From Xanthomonas vesicatoria ATCC 35937 (GTDB taxonomy: Bacteria > Pseudomonadota > Gammaproteobacteria > Xanthomonadales > Xanthomonadaceae), in the NCBI RefSeq assembly GCF_001908725.1, contig NZ_CP018725.1, positions 3,100,001 to 3,164,000 of the forward strand: a stretch of 64,000 bases of DNA. Reading direction: 5' to 3'. The translations under genes were made by a program, and so were the position numbers. The number at the start of each line of letters is the position of its first letter. Within the stretch, counting starts at the first letter, position 1. Shown in pieces: positions 10,215-19,548 of the stretch. The notes under the pieces were generated by a model that worked only from the letters and a program-made list of their open reading frames with translations, was not told where the DNA came from and searched no databases.

Positions 10215-11273
10215 ATGCCCGCCCGCAAGATGCCTGAAGAGGGAATGCCTGGCCTGCCGAAGGGCAAGGTCGCCACGATCAACGACATCGCGCGGATGTC
10301 GGGCGTGTCGAAGAAGACCGTGTCGCGGATCATCAACAACTCGCCGCTGGTGCGCCAGGACACCCGCGAGAAGGTCGAAGCGCTGATGCGCGAGGTCGGG
10401 TACGCGCCGGATCCGCTGGCGCGTGGGCTGGCGTTCCGGCGCTCGTTCCTGATCGGCATGGTCTACGACAACCCGACTGCGCAGTACATCGTGGACATGC
10501 AGTACGGCGCACTGGACGCGCTGCGCGGCTCCAGCTTCGAGCTGGTGGTGCACCCCTGCGACAGTCGCAGCCCCGGTTACATCGAGGGCGTGCGCCGGTT
10601 TGCGCAGGCGCAGAAGCTGCACGGGGTGATCCTGGTGCCGCGCGCTTCCGAGGACCAGGCGCTGGCCGACATGCTGGCCGAGATCGGCTGCCGCTACACC
10701 CGCATCGCCTCGATCGCGCTGGACACCACCTCGCAGACGGTGATCACCCACGACCGCGACGGCGCTGCCGAGGCGGCCGATTACCTGCTCTCGCTCGGCC
10801 ACCGCGACATCGCCCTGGTCACCGGCCCCAGCGCCTACCGCTCCTCGATCGAACGTACCTCCGGCTTTGCCGACGCGCTGACCCGGCGCGGCATCGAGCT
10901 GCCGCCCGAGCGCATCGTCGAAGCCGGCTACACCTTCGAATCGGGCGTGGCCGCCGCCGAAAAGCTGCTGCTGGGCAAGAAGCGCCCCACCGCCATCTTC
11001 ACCGGTAACGACGAAATGGCCGCCGGTATCTACAAGGTCGCCCTGCGCGCCGGCATCAACATCCCGCGCCAGCTGTCGGTGATCGGCTACGACGACAGCT
11101 CGCTGGCCTCGCGCCTGTGGCCACCGCTGACCTCGGTGCGCCGCCACACCCGCGACACCGGGCGCACCGCCGCGGCGATGCTGATCCAGCCCGACAACGC
11201 CCCGCAGCTGCCCACCGCCAGCGTGCGTCCGCACCTGATCGTGCGCGACTCCTGCCAACCGCCGGAAGATTGA
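10215..11273 (+). CDS. LacI-family transcriptional regulator of the pectin/uronate locus
   Basis: About 352 residues from the ATG at 10215. The N-terminal helix-turn-helix reads INDIARMSGVSKKTVSRIIN, followed by the hinge PDPLARGLAF, then the periplasmic-binding-protein-like effector domain ending in SVIGYDDSSLASRLWPPLTSV. LacI-family repressors bind palindromic operators and let go on binding a sugar. Three matching 18-bp sites in this locus are the probable targets; a uronate-derived ligand such as KDG is inferred. An ATG at 10245 has a better ribosome site (AAGAGGGA), so the true start may be 30 bases later; a TTG at 10206 is less likely. Confidence 0.85.
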   Translation: MPARKMPEEGMPGLPKGKVATINDIARMSGVSKKTVSRIINNSPLVRQDTREKVEALMREVGYAPDPLARGLAFRRSFLIGMVYDNPTAQYIVDMQYGALDALRGSSFELVVHPCDSRSPGYIEGVRRFAQAQKLHGVILVPRASEDQALADMLAEIGCRYTRIASIALDTTSQTVITHDRDGAAEAADYLLSLGHRDIALVTGPSAYRSSIERTSGFADALTRRGIELPPERIVEAGYTFESGVAAAEKLLLGKKRPTAIFTGNDEMAAGIYKVALRAGINIPRQLSVIGYDDSSLASRLWPPLTSVRRHTRDTGRTAAAMLIQPDNAPQLPTASVRPHLIVRDSCQPPED

Positions 11274-11405
11274 GCGCTGCGCCGTGCCGCGGCGGAAGAT
11301 TAAGGGCCGCGCGCCGCGCCCCACGGTGCCGGCCTTCCGCTCCACCTTGCAGGGCGTTGTGCCCAACAGGGTGAGAACAGCTGGCTCGATCGGCCAACCG
11401 CTTGC

Positions 11406-11511
11406 CCCCATCCGCCCTGCGGGCACCTTCCCCCGCAGGCGGGAGCAGGCAGTCCGCCGGTCGCTGCCGTGAAGCCCCTCTCCCGCCGGGAGAGGGGTTG
11501 GGGTGAGGGTA
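11406..11511. repeat. dispersed palindromic intergenic repeat (two hairpins)
   Basis: The block holds a hairpin around CCTGCGGG...CCCCGCAGG and a second, CTCTCCCGCCGGGAGAG, followed by GGTTGGGGTGAGGGTAC. Related blocks lie at 11621-11668, 13663-13708, 23572-23922, 59791-59857 and 60066-60103. All are intergenic. They look like a multicopy element of this genus and carry no gene. Confidence 0.75.
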
Positions 11512-11620
11512 CGGCGGCAGACAGCCATCTAAAAAGCTCAGCCATGCGCTGACGGAGGAAGCGCACATGAGCTTCTACCCGACCAATCAAGCCGCACACT
11601 CAACGCCGTGCGCAGCCTCG

Positions 11621-11668
11621 TACCCTCATCCGGCGCTACGCGCCACCTTCTCCCGATGGGAGAAGGGA
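11621..11668. repeat. dispersed palindromic intergenic repeat, short copy
   Basis: TACCCTCATCCGGCGCTACG leads to CACCTTCTCCCGATGGGAGA, the inverted form of the block seen at 13663-13708. The copy lies between the regulator gene and the kduI operator. Confidence 0.7.
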
Positions 11669-11702
11669 CCAAAGCCACCGACACCGTCTTTCGTGCACTG
11701 CG

Positions 11703-11720
11703 CAATGACACCGGTTAACC
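11703..11720 (+). promoter_or_regulatory. predicted LacI-family operator before kduI
   Basis: CAATGACACCGGTTAACC is the best copy of the three-site set, 62 bases upstream of the kduI start. Its core CCGGTTAACC is close to a palindrome. It would control kduI and, with read-through, kduD and the RpiB-fold isomerase gene. Confidence 0.7.
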
Positions 11721-11731
11721 AGAGCCGGTAG

Positions 11732-12637
<906 letters not shown>

Positions 12638-12814
12638 CCCACTTTGCCTCCATCGTTCGCTTCGGTGACGCCTGCGATCCAGGCCGGCACCGGCACCGTC
12701 AGCGCGCCACTTAGGCGCTGCGACCCAGCAGTCCAAACCACATCAACGCACTCTGCCGCGCGCTGCGCGGTTCACCCCTCACACCGTGATACACCCAGCA
12801 GGAGCGATAAGGTA

Positions 12815-13570
12815 ATGAGCAATCCGTTCAGTCTCGAAGGCAAGGTCGCACTGGTCACCGGTGCCAACACTGGCCTGGGCCAGGGCATCGCGCTGGCACT
12901 GGCGCAGGCCGGCGCCGACCTCGCTGCCGCCGGCATCCAGGCGCCTACCGAGACCGAAGAAAAGGTCAAGGCGTTGGGCCGCCGCTTTATCGCCATCGAA
13001 GCCAACCTGATCAGCATCGAGCCGGTGCAGCGCATCATCGATGAGACCCTTGCCGGGCTGGGCGGGCTGGACATCCTGGTCAACAACGCCGGCCTGATCC
13101 GCCGCACCGACGCGGTCGATTTCAGCGAGCAGGATTGGGATGACGTGCTCAACGTCAACCTGAAGTCGGCGTTCTTCATGGCGCAGGCCGCCGGCCGCCA
13201 TTTCATCGCCCAGGGCCGCGGCAAGATCATCAACATCGCCTCGATGCTGTCGTTCCAGGGCGGCATCCGCGTGCCCTCGTACACCGCCAGCAAGTCGGGC
13301 ATCGCCGGCATCACCCGTCTGCTCGCCAACGAATGGGCCAGCAAGGGCGTGACCACCAACGCCATCGCACCGGGCTACATGGCCACCGACAACACGGCGC
13401 AGCTGCGTGCCGACGAAGACCGCAACAAGTCGATCCTGGACCGCATCCCGGCCGCGCGCTGGGGTGTGCCGGCCGATCTCGGCGGCACCGCGGTGTTCCT
13501 GGCCAGCAGCGCATCGGACTACGTCAACGGCGCGATCATCCCGGTCGACGGCGGCTGGCTGGCGCGCTGA
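12815..13570 (+). CDS. kduD: 2-dehydro-3-deoxy-D-gluconate 5-dehydrogenase (SDR family)
   Basis: A 251-residue short-chain dehydrogenase that reduces 2,5-diketo-3-deoxygluconate to KDG with NAD(P)H. The nucleotide-binding TGANTGLGQG, NNAG at 90-93, and the catalytic Ser143, Tyr156 and Lys160 (YTASK) are all present, as is the C-terminal PVDGGWLAR. The start at 12815 is preceded by GGAG and AAGG. It follows kduI after 177 bases and precedes the second isomerase gene. KDG kinase and aldolase are not in this window. Confidence 0.93.
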   Translation: MSNPFSLEGKVALVTGANTGLGQGIALALAQAGADLAAAGIQAPTETEEKVKALGRRFIAIEANLISIEPVQRIIDETLAGLGGLDILVNNAGLIRRTDAVDFSEQDWDDVLNVNLKSAFFMAQAAGRHFIAQGRGKIINIASMLSFQGGIRVPSYTASKSGIAGITRLLANEWASKGVTTNAIAPGYMATDNTAQLRADEDRNKSILDRIPAARWGVPADLGGTAVFLASSASDYVNGAIIPVDGGWLAR

Positions 13571-13662
13571 TCCAGATCGCATGGCGATGGCGCGCAGCGT
13601 CCAACGCGCGTCGCCGCCGCACGTGGCGTTGCTGCGATGCGCAGCGTTGCTTCGATGTGGTG

Positions 13663-13708
13663 TCCTTCTCCCGCCTGCGGGAGAAGGTGCCCGCAGGGCG
13701 GATGAGGG
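13663..13708. repeat. dispersed palindromic intergenic repeat
   Basis: CCTTCTCCCGCCTGCGGGAG leads into AAGGTGCCCGCAGGGCGGAT and GAGGG. The block contains the hairpin CTCCCGC/GCGGGAG. It lies between kduD and the RpiB-fold isomerase gene and might act as a processing or partial termination point. Confidence 0.75.
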
Positions 13709-13867
13709 CAGCCCCCCGCCCGGAACCGCAATCAATGGCGCCCAGCGTCTTGGTCACCTCTAGCGCCAACGCCCCGGACGGCAGCGCAACCGAAAACGCC
13801 TCGCAGCAGCACCATCGCCTCCATCTTTTTCCGAACCACTCTTCCCCAACCCAATCGGAGCATTCCC

Positions 13868-14524
13868 ATGAAAATTGCACTCATGAATGAGTTTAGCCAG
13901 GCCGCCAAGAACCCGGTGATCCTGCAGCAGCTCAACGACGTCGCCGGCGAGCAGGGCCACAGCGTGTTCAACGTGGGCATGGACGGCGACAACGATCACC
14001 GCCTGACCTACATCCACCTGGGCATCGTCGCCAGCCTGCTGCTGAACTCCAAGGCGGTGGACTTCGTGGTTGCCGGCTGCGGCACCGGCCAGGGCGCCAT
14101 GATGTCGCTCAACGCGCACCCGGGCGTGTTCTGCGGCTACTGCATCGAGCCGACCGACGCCTACCTGTTCGCCCAGGTCAACAACGGCAACGCGCTGTCG
14201 CTGGCATTCGCCAAGGGCTACGGCTGGGGCGCGGAAATCAACGTGCGCTACATCTTCGAAAAGGCCTTCAGCGGCGAGCGCGGCATGGGCTACCCGGCCG
14301 AGCGTCGCGAATCGCAGGCCGCCAATGCCGGCATCCTGACCCAGGTCAAGCAGGCCACCGCCAAGTCGTACCTGGACGGTCTGCGCGCCATCGACCCGGA
14401 ACTGATCAAGCAGGCCATCGGCGGCGAGCGCTTCCAGCAGTGCTTCTTCGACAACGCGCAGGATGCGGAGATCCGCAGCTTCGTCGCGGGTCTACTGGGC
14501 AAGAGCGAAGCCGCCGCTGCCTGA
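13868..14524 (+). CDS. RpiB/LacA/LacB-family sugar isomerase, DhuI-like
   Basis: A 218-residue protein of the RpiB fold, with the family loop GCGTGQGAM (active-site Cys) and EPTDAYLFAQVNNGNALSLA. The N-terminus MKIALMNEFSQAAKN and the overall length resemble, from memory, streptococcal DhuI, an RpiB-type enzyme that isomerises 4-deoxy-5-ketouronate and works with an SDR partner. That would be the same step as KduI, encoded one gene away from kduD. The match to DhuI is by recall and not computed. An alternative is another ketol isomerase of phosphosugars, but no phosphorylated intermediate precedes this step. Confidence 0.75.
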   Translation: MKIALMNEFSQAAKNPVILQQLNDVAGEQGHSVFNVGMDGDNDHRLTYIHLGIVASLLLNSKAVDFVVAGCGTGQGAMMSLNAHPGVFCGYCIEPTDAYLFAQVNNGNALSLAFAKGYGWGAEINVRYIFEKAFSGERGMGYPAERRESQAANAGILTQVKQATAKSYLDGLRAIDPELIKQAIGGERFQQCFFDNAQDAEIRSFVAGLLGKSEAAAA

Positions 14525-14625
14525 GTACAGCGGCATGCGCATGCCTGTGTTCCGTAGCGGGAGCAGGCATGCGCCAGCAACAGACGCGTGCGTGAGACGT
14601 CGCTGACGCTTCGGGTATCGCAATC

Positions 14626-14657
14626 AGTGCCGGATGCATCGTGGTGCATCCGGTACT
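14626..14657. terminator. 13-bp hairpin after the RpiB-fold isomerase gene
   Basis: AGTGCCGGATGCA pairs with TGCATCCGGTACT (one G-T pair) over a 6-base loop, about 100 bases after the stop. No T-run follows. It may end the kdu transcript or be an operator-like palindrome for the next gene. Confidence 0.4.
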
Positions 14658-15244
14658 GAGACGGGCAGGATGCGACAGTCACTGCACGCTCTGTCATGAA
14701 TGATGCCGATGCCGGCGCTCAAAAGTATGTGTGCATCCGCGGCACCAAAGCGCGCGCGTATCGGATGCAAGCAAAGAGCGTGCGTGGATTCGAGCAGAAG
14801 CACCTGTACATTGGACCGGACTTACAGGGCAGGTGACCGAATGCGAGTGCATCGAGCCCCTCTCTCGCCGGGGCGAGAAGGCACGGCTTGCGCGCCGTGG
14901 GCGAGTACCGTGGAGCGCGGCGAGCGCGGGTTGGGACGCTAGTGTCTGAGAGTGAGGGTAGGGGGGACAGCGAGCCAGCAGTCAGGCCCAGGCATCGGAC
15001 CCGCTCGATAAACAACCAGCGCCAGTAGTGTCGATAGCCTCCTGAAGCATCACATCGCGGCTCTGGATAGAGCCCGCGCGCGAGACACGAATACGTGCCC
15101 ATCGCAATCACGCAGCAAACGTGCAGCCATGCGTCAGTACCGCGCTGCAGATGGCAGCAAAGCCAGATCCAAAAGCAACATCAGCAACAGCAAAGCAGCA
15201 GCATCAACAAAAAACCCAAACATCGCACCAACACGGAGCCCCTC
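14658..15244. other. long leader region before the SGNH-cupin gene
   Basis: No gene was supported here. A degenerate copy of the palindromic repeat family lies around 14856-14965 (CCCCTCTCTCGCCGGGGCGA, later AGTGAGGGTAGGGG). The last 80 bases are rich in CAGCA and AAC, probably the leader of the next gene. No copy of the CAATGACACCGG site was found. Confidence 0.5.
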
Positions 15245-16363
15245 ATGCGTCGACTGCTTCTCGCCATGCTGCTGCTCTGCACCGGCTTCGCCCACGCCGC
15301 GCCCCAGCGCATCTTTATCGCTGGCGATTCCACCGCGGCCGACTACGGCGCCGAGCGCGCACCGCAAGCCGGCTGGGGACAGATGCTGCAGCAGTGGTTC
15401 GACCCGGCGCAGTGGCAGGTGCACAACCACGCCAAAGGCGGCCGTAGTACCCGCAGTTTCATCGACGAAGGGCGCCTGGACGCCATTGCCAAGCAGCTGC
15501 AGCGTGGTGACATCCTGCTGATCCAGTTCGGCCACAACGATGCCAAGCGCGAAGACGCCACGCGCTATACCGACCCGCAAGGCGACTACGTGCAGTTCCT
15601 GCGCCGTTTCATTGCCACCGCGCGCGACAAGGGCGCCACGCCCATCCTGATCACGCCGGCCGCGCGCCTGCTCTACGACTTCGGTGCATTGCTCGACACG
15701 CATGGCCGCTACACCCTGTCCATGCAGCAACTGGCCGCCGCCGAACACGTCGGCCTAATCGATCTCAACGCCAGTTCCAGCGACTGGATTCGCGCACTGG
15801 GCGAACAGGCGGCCAAGCCGTATTTCCTGTTCGTGCCCGAACAGAACAAGGCAGACGGCACCCATTTCAGCCGCGCCGGCGCCACCGCAATGGCCTGCCT
15901 GGTCGTGCACGACTGGGTGCAGCTGCAGCCGGACTTGAAGCCCCAGCTACGTCGCGACGCCGACTGCGGCGCAGCCCCCGACACGGCCGCGCAACGCGCC
16001 GCGCAGGCGCATCCGTCGCTGGTCGTGCATGAGCGCGATCTTGCCCGCGAACAACCCGGCCCGCATGGCGGCGCCGGCCCCACCACGGCCTATCCGTTCT
16101 TCGCAGACGCGCCGGAGCTCACGTTCGTGCTGCGCAAACGCGTGCTGCACAAAGGTGCCGGCATCGGCCTGCATCTGCACGACAAGGACGAGATCTACTA
16201 CATCGTCAGCGGGCGTGGCCTGTACGCGCTGGATGGCAAGCAGTACGAAGTCGCCCCAGGCAATGCGCTGCTGACGCGCCCGGGCAGCACCCACGCGTTG
16301 CAGCAGACCGGTGAAGAACCGCTGGTGCTGTTGCTGGCATACATGCAGACCCCAAAAAAGTAG
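15245..16363 (+). CDS. SGNH acetylesterase fused to a C-terminal cupin domain, exported
   Basis: A 372-residue protein with a clear signal peptide (residues 1-18, ending AHA). Residues about 20-240 are an SGNH esterase: AGDSTAAD with Ser29, GGRSTRSF, FGHNDAK, and DGTHFSRAGA with the catalytic His. This is the rhamnogalacturonan acetylesterase pattern. After a linker, residues about 275-372 form a cupin_2 barrel with HLHDKDEIYYIVSG and a later STHAL, which keeps metal-type His and Glu. The cupin may be an isomerase, a binding module or a structural add-on. The ATG at 15245 begins just after GGAGCCCCTC. It closes the plant-sugar locus. Confidence 0.82.
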   Translation: MRRLLLAMLLLCTGFAHAAPQRIFIAGDSTAADYGAERAPQAGWGQMLQQWFDPAQWQVHNHAKGGRSTRSFIDEGRLDAIAKQLQRGDILLIQFGHNDAKREDATRYTDPQGDYVQFLRRFIATARDKGATPILITPAARLLYDFGALLDTHGRYTLSMQQLAAAEHVGLIDLNASSSDWIRALGEQAAKPYFLFVPEQNKADGTHFSRAGATAMACLVVHDWVQLQPDLKPQLRRDADCGAAPDTAAQRAAQAHPSLVVHERDLAREQPGPHGGAGPTTAYPFFADAPELTFVLRKRVLHKGAGIGLHLHDKDEIYYIVSGRGLYALDGKQYEVAPGNALLTRPGSTHALQQTGEEPLVLLLAYMQTPKK

Positions 16364-16758
16364 ACGCCTGAGCGTCGGGTGGCGTCCGTCACCGACCCAT
16401 GATCTCCTCGCGCGTTCACATGCTGTCTCGAACACCGGCTTTGGGCCGCGCACCGCGTAGCGATGCGCCAGGTTTGATCAGTTGCTTCACCCATGCCAGA
16501 TCCGCGTCGCTGCCGTGGATTTCCTCACGCTCAAGTCCACGCGCTGGCTTTCGGCTCACGCAAGTGCGCCCGGGGGCGCGCTCAACGCACGATTTCGAAA
16601 GACCGACCACCGACGCTGTCCTTCATTCGCAACGCGCCCATGCGCGAAACGTCATTGGCGCCGGCCAAGGAATCTGAAGGCCGCAATGCACGTGCCCCGC
16701 GCACGGGGGGCGATGGGGGCAAGATCCCTGCAAGCGGCAGACACCTTTTGCGATGCCC
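16364..16758. other. intergenic region, nothing recognised
   Basis: The gap between the SGNH-cupin gene and the convergent DUF2442-type gene has short openings on both strands but no ribosome sites, protein family features, strong hairpins or repeats that I could support. Confidence 0.5.
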
Positions 16759-17403
16759 TCAGGCCTTATCCACCCCGTAATGCACCAGGCCCAGGCGCGC
16801 CAGATCGCCGGAGCGGCGGTAATAGACCTCTTCCCAGCCTTGCACGCGTTGGCGGTCGGCTTCGTTCATGGCGTCGAGGATGTCCTCGATACTGAGCAGG
16901 TCGGGGTCTTCTTCCAGCCGTTCGAACACGGCGCCCAAGCCCTCGATGGCCTGTCGGGTCTGCGCTGCGCCCATCGCCGCCAGCCCGCGCACCGCGTCGC
17001 TGCGGGTGGCTGCATCCCAGTGGTCGAAGTAGCGGGCGTAGCCGCTCTCAAGCATGTCCGCATCCAGCCGCGCGAGCGCGACCAGCTCGCGTTCGCCCGG
17101 CGACAGGGCGTCCACACGTCCGCGCAAGGTGACGAGTTTTGCCTGCGCGCGTGCGGTACGGCGGCGCCACAGCAGCTCGGGCATGTTGAGCAGCCCGTCC
17201 GGTGTGGGCGGCGCAATCGCGGGCCAGTTCACGCCATGGCCGTCTTCGGTGATCTGCCAGTGCGCCCGCTGCGGCGGGGTTGCCTTGAGCAACAAGCGGT
17301 GCGCCTGGATCGGCTCATCGATGCGGATGCCGTTGGCCAGGGTGAACAGCAGGCGGGTGTCGTCCAGCTCCAAGCGCCGGATACGCAGATGCGTCAGGTC
17401 CAT
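16759..17403 (-). CDS. DUF2442-like protein with a DMP19/DUF4375-like C-terminal half
   Basis: A 214-residue cytoplasmic protein of unknown function. Residues 1-65 resemble DUF2442 (LRIRRLELDDTRLLFTLANG, ending in DGHGVNWPAI). The rest is mostly helical and acidic; the stretch LEEDPDLLSIEDILDAMNEA and GWEEVYYRR recalls DMP19/DUF4375-type proteins. DUF2442 is often found alone in toxin-antitoxin-like pairs, but no partner gene is here. It stands alone between two convergent or unrelated units. Confidence 0.6.
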   Translation of the reverse strand: MDLTHLRIRRLELDDTRLLFTLANGIRIDEPIQAHRLLLKATPPQRAHWQITEDGHGVNWPAIAPPTPDGLLNMPELLWRRRTARAQAKLVTLRGRVDALSPGERELVALARLDADMLESGYARYFDHWDAATRSDAVRGLAAMGAAQTRQAIEGLGAVFERLEEDPDLLSIEDILDAMNEADRQRVQGWEEVYYRRSGDLARLGLVHYGVDKA

Positions 17404-17698
17404 TGAGCGAAGGCGAGATGGGAAGTCCCGACCATAGTCCGCGCTGACGACGGTGTCGAGTCGGTGCGCAGTGCGCGCTCCCGGTCATGCGATGGCGCAT
17501 CGCCGGGGCGCGGCTGCCGTCTGGTCGGCGCGCGAGACGACAACACCAGCCAGTCGCGCGCGATCGCGTGCCGAACCCAGCAATCGCGCTGCATTGCGTG
17601 CCACCACGCGCGCAGAGCGATGCAGACACGATCAAGCTGCGCGCTCACCCAGTGAACCGCCGCACCTCAGTTGTCGGCGCATCACCAGAGCGGGCGCA
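17404..17698. other. intergenic region between phhA and the DUF2442-like gene
   Basis: The gap lies after phhA and before the next minus-strand gene. Short openings occur in several frames but none has support. It must carry the promoter for the DUF2442-like gene. Confidence 0.4.
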
Positions 17699-18589
17699 TC
17701 ACACGTCGCCGTCGCGGCTCCAGCCTTCGCCAGTGCCGCGTTGGATCACCGCATCGCTACCGAGCACGTCGCCAGCCGGCACCTGTGCCTGCTGTGCCAG
17801 TGCTGCATAGATCGGAGTGAAGTCCGGACTGGTCGCCTCCATCAACTGCGCGAAGCTGTCGATGACGAAATAGGTTTTCTGAAAACTGTCGATGCGGTAG
17901 CGCGTGCGCATGATGCGCTGCAGGTCGAAGCCGATGCGGTTGGGTGCGGGCGATTCCAGCGAATACAGCGATTCGCCCTTCGACGACACGATGCCGGCGC
18001 CGTAGATGCGCAGGCCTTGCGGCGTAGCGATCAGGCCGAATTCCACGGTATACCAATACAGCCGGGTGAGGTTCTGCAGCGCGTCCGGGCCGATGCCGTG
18101 CGCTTTGACCCCACCACGGCCATAGGCTTGCATGAAGTCGGCAAACAACGGGTTCATCAGCAGCGGAACGTGGCCGAACAGGTCATGGAACAGATCCGGC
18201 TCGGCGATGTAGTCGATCTGATCGGGGCGGCGGATCCACCACGTCACCGGGAAGCGCTTATTGGCCAGATGGTCGAAAAAATCCAGCTCCGGCAACAGGC
18301 CTTCCACGCCCACCAATGTCCAGCCGGTGGCGGCCTGCAGCACCGCGTTGAGCGCGTCGAAGCGCGGGATCTGGCTGTCGTCCATGCCCATGGCGTCCTG
18401 CGCCTGCAGGAACTCGTCGCAGGCGCGGCCCACCAGCAACGCGCGCTGGCGGCGGTACAGCGTGCCCCAGGTGGCATGGTCGTCGTCGCTGTAGCCGTCC
18501 CATGGCTGGTCGACCACGGCGGTGGTGTAGACCGGCACGTAGCCTTTGTCGGTCAGTTGGTTTTCGACGCGGCGCGGGGCAGTGTTCAT
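17699..18589 (-). CDS. phhA: phenylalanine 4-monooxygenase
   Basis: A 296-residue bacterial-type aromatic amino acid hydroxylase, which turns phenylalanine into tyrosine with O2 and a tetrahydropterin. The non-haem iron triad is visible: His135 and His140 in PDLFHDLFGHVP and Glu183 in YWYTVEFGL. The catalytic domain is present without an N-terminal ACT regulatory domain, as normal in bacteria. It diverges from an Lrp/AsnC gene across a 128-bp gap with a perfect inverted repeat, so that regulator probably controls it. Pterin recycling and later tyrosine-catabolic genes are not adjacent. Confidence 0.96.
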   Translation of the reverse strand: MNTAPRRVENQLTDKGYVPVYTTAVVDQPWDGYSDDDHATWGTLYRRQRALLVGRACDEFLQAQDAMGMDDSQIPRFDALNAVLQAATGWTLVGVEGLLPELDFFDHLANKRFPVTWWIRRPDQIDYIAEPDLFHDLFGHVPLLMNPLFADFMQAYGRGGVKAHGIGPDALQNLTRLYWYTVEFGLIATPQGLRIYGAGIVSSKGESLYSLESPAPNRIGFDLQRIMRTRYRIDSFQKTYFVIDSFAQLMEATSPDFTPIYAALAQQAQVPAGDVLGSDAVIQRGTGEGWSRDGDV

Positions 18590-18650
18590 GCGGCAGGACT
18601 TCCGTAGCGACAGGCGTTCACCTTAGCCAGATTGCCGCGCAACAGGCTTG

Positions 18651-18689
18651 CGAATCTTGCGCAGTGATGGCAGTTACGCGCAAGATTCG
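18651..18689. promoter_or_regulatory. perfect 12-bp inverted repeat, likely Lrp/AsnC-type operator
   Basis: CGAATCTTGCGC and GCGCAAGATTCG are separated by 15 bases, centres 27 bp apart, between phhA and the Lrp/AsnC gene. Lrp-family proteins bind such spaced palindromes, often near their own gene and a divergent target. Related half-sites (TTGCGC, CTGCGCAAC) occur further on at 18708-18714. Confidence 0.6.
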
Positions 18690-18717
18690 TGCATCTTGTT
18701 CTGCTGCTGCGCAACAT

Positions 18718-19200
18718 ATGGATCAACAAATCGCTCTCGACCGCACCGATCTGCGGTTGCTCGCCCTGCTACAGACGCAGGGCCGCACCAGCAATGCCGA
18801 GCTTGCCGTGCAGGTGAATCTGTCGGCGTCGGCCTGCCTGCGGCGCACGCAACGGATGGAGGCCGCCGGCATCATCGCCGGCTATGGCGCGCGCCTGGAT
18901 GCGCGCGCGCTGGGGCTGGGTCTGCAGGCCTTCGTGCGTGTGCAGCTGGAGCAGCACGGTCAGGCCGATATCGAGTTGTTTGCCGATGGCGTGCGCGGCT
19001 GGGACGAAGTGGTGGCGTGCTGGGCGCTGACGGGCGACATGGATTACTTGCTGCAGGTACAGGTGCGCGATCTGGAGCATTTTTCGCGGTTTCTCCTGGA
19101 TCGCTTGCTCAACGCCACCGGCGTGTCCGATGTCAATTCCAGCTTCGTCCTACGCACGGTCAAGGCGCCCGAAGGCCTGCCTCTGTCGCATCTGGAGTAA
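18718..19200 (+). CDS. Lrp/AsnC-family transcriptional regulator
   Basis: A 160-residue protein: an N-terminal helix-turn-helix (LDRTDLRLLALLQTQGR, NAELAVQVNLSASACLRRTQ) and an RAM/ActD ligand domain (VRVQLEQHG, ACWALTGDMDYLLQV). This branch resembles regulators of amino acid catabolism such as BkdR or PutR. Its divergent neighbour phhA makes an aromatic amino acid the likely signal, by inference. The ATG at 18718 lies 29 bases past the inverted repeat; no strong ribosome site is seen. Confidence 0.88.
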   Translation: MDQQIALDRTDLRLLALLQTQGRTSNAELAVQVNLSASACLRRTQRMEAAGIIAGYGARLDARALGLGLQAFVRVQLEQHGQADIELFADGVRGWDEVVACWALTGDMDYLLQVQVRDLEHFSRFLLDRLLNATGVSDVNSSFVLRTVKAPEGLPLSHLE

Positions 19201-19378
19201 CGGCGCAGTTGCCTGGGCTGGGCGCGTGGAGCGCCAGCCGACGGATGTGGCGCATCGGATCGCGAACAAACCAACGTGATCAATCGATCTGGTCGACCTG
19301 CGATGCCCGGTGACCTGACGCCGCACGCAGATCGCCCCCGCGCAACCAATCAAGCTCAGCCATGTCGTGCTTGCCCCT

Positions 19379-19400
19379 CAAACGATAACGATTTACATTT
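19379..19400 (+). promoter_or_regulatory. Fur-box-like site before the TonB-dependent receptor gene
   Basis: CAAACGATAACGATTTACAT is AT-rich against a GC-rich background and contains GATAAC-GATTTA-CATTTG, close to three Fur hexamers. It is 150-170 bases before the receptor start. The match is imperfect. Confidence 0.5.
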
Positions 19401-19548
19401 GCGTAACGTCTGGCCGGCTCCGGCCATGCCTGTTCGTCGATCCGCCAGCCTCGCCAGGCCAGCCAGCTCATCGCTCGAGCAGCACGCCGACGCATGCCTG
19501 CTCCCTGCCGCCACGCCCTAGCGTGCGCCCACGATCGATGAGAGACCG

